Source: EA-27 sp964396265
Lineage (GTDB): Archaea > Thermoplasmatota > Thermoplasmata > RBG-16-68-12 > EA-27
DNA: 64,000 nucleotides
Direction: 5' to 3'
Assembly (NCBI GenBank): GCA_964396265.1
Contig: CAYNEM010000001.1
Span: 1 to 64,000, forward strand
Shown one piece after another: positions 61,949 to 64,000 of the stretch (position 1 is the stretch's first letter; the number at the start of each line of letters is the position of its first letter). The notes beneath the pieces are model-generated. The model was not told where the DNA came from, made no database searches, and was given only the letters and a program-made list of their open reading frames with translations. The position numbers were made by a program, and so were the translations under genes.

Positions 61949-62558
61949 ACGCGACGAACTCCTCCTTCGTCCGAGGGTGCAGCGTGTAGTTCGTACGTTT
62001 CTGGTTCCCGAGTGTGTCGGACGTCTTGGGCCCGTAGTTGTGCCCTGGGAACACGACGAGCTCGTCCGGGAGGTGGACAATCTTCGTGAAGAAAGACTCC
62101 CAGAGCTGCGCCGCGCTCCCGCCCGGCAGATCGACGCGACCGCATTCCCCAATGAACAACGTGTCCCCCGTCCAGATCCGATTCCGCGCGATGTAGCACG
62201 TGGAGTCTGGCGAGTGGCCGGGCGTGTGGACCGCCTTGATCCGCGTCTCGCCCAGCTGCACGAAGTCCCCGTCCTCGAGGGCGACATCCTTCCGCACGTT
62301 CGACAGGCGGTGCGCGAACACCTTGGCGGCGGTCTCGTCCGCAAGGCGTGCGACGTCCGCGATATGGTCCGGGTGGTGGTGTGTGACAAGGATCGTCTCC
62401 ACCGCCAAACCGTTCTCCGCGGCGAACCGCTGCACGGGGCGCGCGTCGAAGCTCGGGTCCACGACCGCCGCCTTTTTCGTGGCGGGGTCCCCGATCAGGT
62501 AGCAGAAGTTTGCCATCGGACCGACCTCGCGCTGGGCATGGATGAGGTCCTCGGCCAC
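61932..62558 (-). CDS. MBL-fold metallo-hydrolase (ETHE1/glyoxalase II-like)
   Basis: The product has 208 residues. The metal motif THHHPDHIADVARL (about 59) is followed by VHTPGHSPDSTCYIA (about 108), GDTLFIGECGRVDLPGG (about 129) and VFPGHNYGPKTSDTLGNQK (about 168). This set fits the persulfide dioxygenase/glyoxalase II group rather than beta-lactamases. The product probably removes glutathione- or thiol-linked adducts or persulfides. ATG 62558 is the first in-frame start. It is convergent with the 61568 membrane protein. Confidence 0.85.
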   Translation of the reverse strand: MAEDLIHAQREVGPMANFCYLIGDPATKKAAVVDPSFDARPVQRFAAENGLAVETILVTHHHPDHIADVARLADETAAKVFAHRLSNVRKDVALEDGDFVQLGETRIKAVHTPGHSPDSTCYIARNRIWTGDTLFIGECGRVDLPGGSAAQLWESFFTKIVHLPDELVVFPGHNYGPKTSDTLGNQKRTNYTLHPRTKEEFVAFMGSP

Positions 62559-62670
62559 GGGCGACCCATCGGAGGGAACGACTTCAACCTTGGGCTCGCC
62601 TGCCCGTCCTGGGAGGGGGCGGACGGGTGAAGCCTTTTACGCCGCCGCCCGTTGGCCACTCTGGCTGACC

Positions 62671-63699
62671 GTGAAGACCAGAACCGTTCAGACTCCGCGC
62701 AAGGTTGCATCGGGTGGCCTGGCGCAGGGGAGCGAGCCGGGCCCACTGCGAGATCGCGAGAGGACCTGGTCCGTGCGACGGGCATCGCTTCATGACAAGG
62801 CGGCGCTCGAAGATCTGTGTCGTGCCGCGGTGGGCGCGGACGATTACGTTCTCGAAGAACTCGAGGATCTTATCCTCCGATCCGTCGTGCACATCGCAAC
62901 CGACCGGGAGGATCGGCTAATCGGGATGGCTTCGTACCAGCCATTGATCGACGGGAGTGCGTGGCTGGGCCAGGCGCGGACGCATCCGGACTTCCGCCGC
63001 CAAGGGGTCGCCCGCGCGATCGTCGACAGTTTCGTCGGCCTCTCCCGTATGAGCAACGTCCACGCCCTGCGGCTCTGGTCCGACGCCACGAACACGGAGG
63101 GGATCGCGGCCTTCACCGCCGCCGGATTCACAGAGGTCGGCAGGTTCACGCGGCTAGTCGCCGCCGCGGCCCGAGGGACTCCGAAGGCGAAACCTCGTAG
63201 CTTTGATGAGGACTTATGGCGCCAACTCAGCCATTCTTCGATCGTCGTGAAGGGGCACGGGTACGTTAGCCACAAGTGGTACTTCCTACCGGCCACGCGG
63301 CCTGTCGTGTTCGCGCTCGCGGCGAAGGGGTCGTTCCACGATTGGGGACCGAACGTGATCTCTCTCGCGAGCCGGGAGAGGGGCGACGACCTCTGGTTCA
63401 CAATATGGTCCGGCGATGTCGGGGAAGCGTTCGAGGAAGTTTGCCGCCAGGCATACGCGGAGGGGAAGGTCCGCGTGGACACGTTCGTCCCCCACGACGC
63501 GGGCATCATCACCCAGGCGCGCCGTGCGGGCTTCGAACCAGGTAGGTGGGGGCAGGAGGCGGTGCTTGCGGAACTGCCCGTGGCGACGGTAGTGGCGCGA
63601 AAGCGCGTCCGACCGACATACGGGGAACTCGCCGCAAAGCGATCGGGTCACGCGCACGGGCATTCGGATTCCCTTGGCTGGGCGCGCTGGAACGGGTAA
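62671..63699 (+). CDS. GNAT-family acetyltransferase with C-terminal domain
   Basis: The product has 342 residues from GTG 62671 (box CTTTTACG at about 62634-62641). A GNAT domain (about 35-165) has VRRASLHDKAALEDLC, LIGMASYQPLI and the acetyl-CoA loop RTHPDFRRQGVARAIVDSFV (about 108), then GIAAFTAAGFTEVGR. A second domain contains HSSIVVKGHGYVSHKWYFLP and WFTIWSGDVGEAFEEVCRQA, a GNAT-like or sensor fold ending TVVARKRVRPTYGELAAK. The substrate is unknown. GTG 62773 is an alternative start that would remove the N-terminal tail. Confidence 0.78.
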   Translation: MKTRTVQTPRKVASGGLAQGSEPGPLRDRERTWSVRRASLHDKAALEDLCRAAVGADDYVLEELEDLILRSVVHIATDREDRLIGMASYQPLIDGSAWLGQARTHPDFRRQGVARAIVDSFVGLSRMSNVHALRLWSDATNTEGIAAFTAAGFTEVGRFTRLVAAAARGTPKAKPRSFDEDLWRQLSHSSIVVKGHGYVSHKWYFLPATRPVVFALAAKGSFHDWGPNVISLASRERGDDLWFTIWSGDVGEAFEEVCRQAYAEGKVRVDTFVPHDAGIITQARRAGFEPGRWGQEAVLAELPVATVVARKRVRPTYGELAAKRSGHAHGHSDSLGWARWNG

Positions 63700-63705
63700 C
63701 CGGGC

Positions 63706-64000
63706 CTACCGGATCCGCTCGAGCTGGAACGAGCCGATCATGATGGACTTGTTCGTGAACTTGTACGGGACCCAGTCCCGCGTCTGCACCTCTCCGATGC
63801 CGACGACGGACATGATTGTCTTTGCCTTGTCCTGCTTGAAGTGGAGCGCGCCGTCCATGAGCTGCTGGAGCGACTCCAGCTGCTGGTCCGTGTGCATCCC
63901 GCGTTCGAGCGCGAACGTCGCGATGCACTTGCCCTGCCTCAAGCGGTTCACAAACCGCTGCACGAAGCCGAGATAGGACTTCTCGTCCGACTGGCTCAGG
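63706..64000 (-). CDS. KaiC-like ATPase, C-terminal part (cut by the window)
   Basis: The visible 98 residues read SDEKSYLGFVQRFVNRLRQG, then KCIATFALERGMHTDQQLES and LQQLMDGALHFKQDKAKTIM, with a final beta stretch (VQTRDWVPYKFTNKSIMIGS). Together they match the end of KaiC-type proteins, where a final Thr/Lys-rich segment follows the ATPase fold. The nucleotide-binding part lies beyond the right edge. It runs on the minus strand toward the GNAT gene. It would be the second KaiC-like gene in the window. Confidence 0.65.
   Translation of the reverse strand, partial: LSQSDEKSYLGFVQRFVNRLRQGKCIATFALERGMHTDQQLESLQQLMDGALHFKQDKAKTIMSVVGIGEVQTRDWVPYKFTNKSIMIGSFQLERIR

Noticed and set aside
1..64000. 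TTGGCGG as a simple effect of Leu-Ala-Ala or Ala-Ala-Lys codons
   Set aside because: Considered but not accepted: the motif also lies in intergenic regions and in several reading frames and uses rare codons, so codon choice alone is a poor explanation. A statistical test is still needed.

Overview
The window reads as a high-GC archaeal chromosome, most likely an uncultured member of the Thermoplasmatota (Euryarchaeota); the phylum is an inference. Archaeal signs are an archaeal-type PheT, a type II GlyRS, archaeal Elp3, PGK and FEN-1, a tetraether-lipid-synthase-like radical SAM enzyme, a KaiC-like ATPase, a DUF835 domain and a Ras/Rab-like GTPase. Many genes have a TATA-like box 24-31 bases before an ATG, GTG or TTG and almost no leader, which is the archaeal leaderless pattern.

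Layout. 1-3012 is core: the end of pheT, tRNA-Ser(UGA), a histidine phosphatase, a small membrane protein and tRNA-Leu(GAG). 2997-29817 looks like a genomic island: the last bases of tRNA-Leu recur 26.8 kb downstream (20 of 21 identical), the footprint of integration into a tRNA 3' end. I find no integrase. The island carries an HheA-like DUF4011-helicase-nuclease, a DUF6978 plus DUF1828/DUF1829 pair, a nuclease-like protein, a Kiwa system (KwaA-KwaB) and a HEPN protein. It also holds two frameshifted accessory genes (a RelE/ParE-like toxin and a PD-(D/E)XK-like nuclease), a membrane protein interrupted by one amber codon, and a roughly 2970-residue surface protein gene with a broken copy of one of its segments nearby. 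Several island genes are visibly less GC-rich than the flanks.

29818-49885 is mostly core and conserved: a NIF3-like protein, a chain of overlapping very small membrane-protein genes, an ABC exporter, Elp3, HNH and GIY-YIG-like nucleases, a Ras-like GTPase beside two membrane proteins that share a roadblock/longin-like cytoplasmic domain, GlyRS, VapBC, an amidohydrolase, tRNA-Thr(CGU), a methyltransferase, an NCS1 permease and PGK.

49900-57465 holds a bacterial DnaA-type AAA+ ATPase domain fused to DUF835 instead of the DnaA DNA-binding domain, two zinc-ribbon proteins with long helical regions, a KaiC-like ATPase, and a Tes-like radical SAM enzyme overlapping a ferredoxin. 57466-64000 holds a truncated DUF72 remnant divergent from a full DUF72 protein, FEN-1, small secreted or membrane proteins, an MBL hydrolase, a GNAT protein and the end of a KaiC-like protein.

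A heptamer, TTGGCGG (complement CCGCCAA), recurs through the window far more often than composition suggests and often forces otherwise rare codons. It is dense in core regions and missing from most defence genes. Best candidates for new biology: the tRNA-bounded defence island, the DnaA-DUF835 protein and its neighbours, the GTPase/sensor module, and the heptamer.
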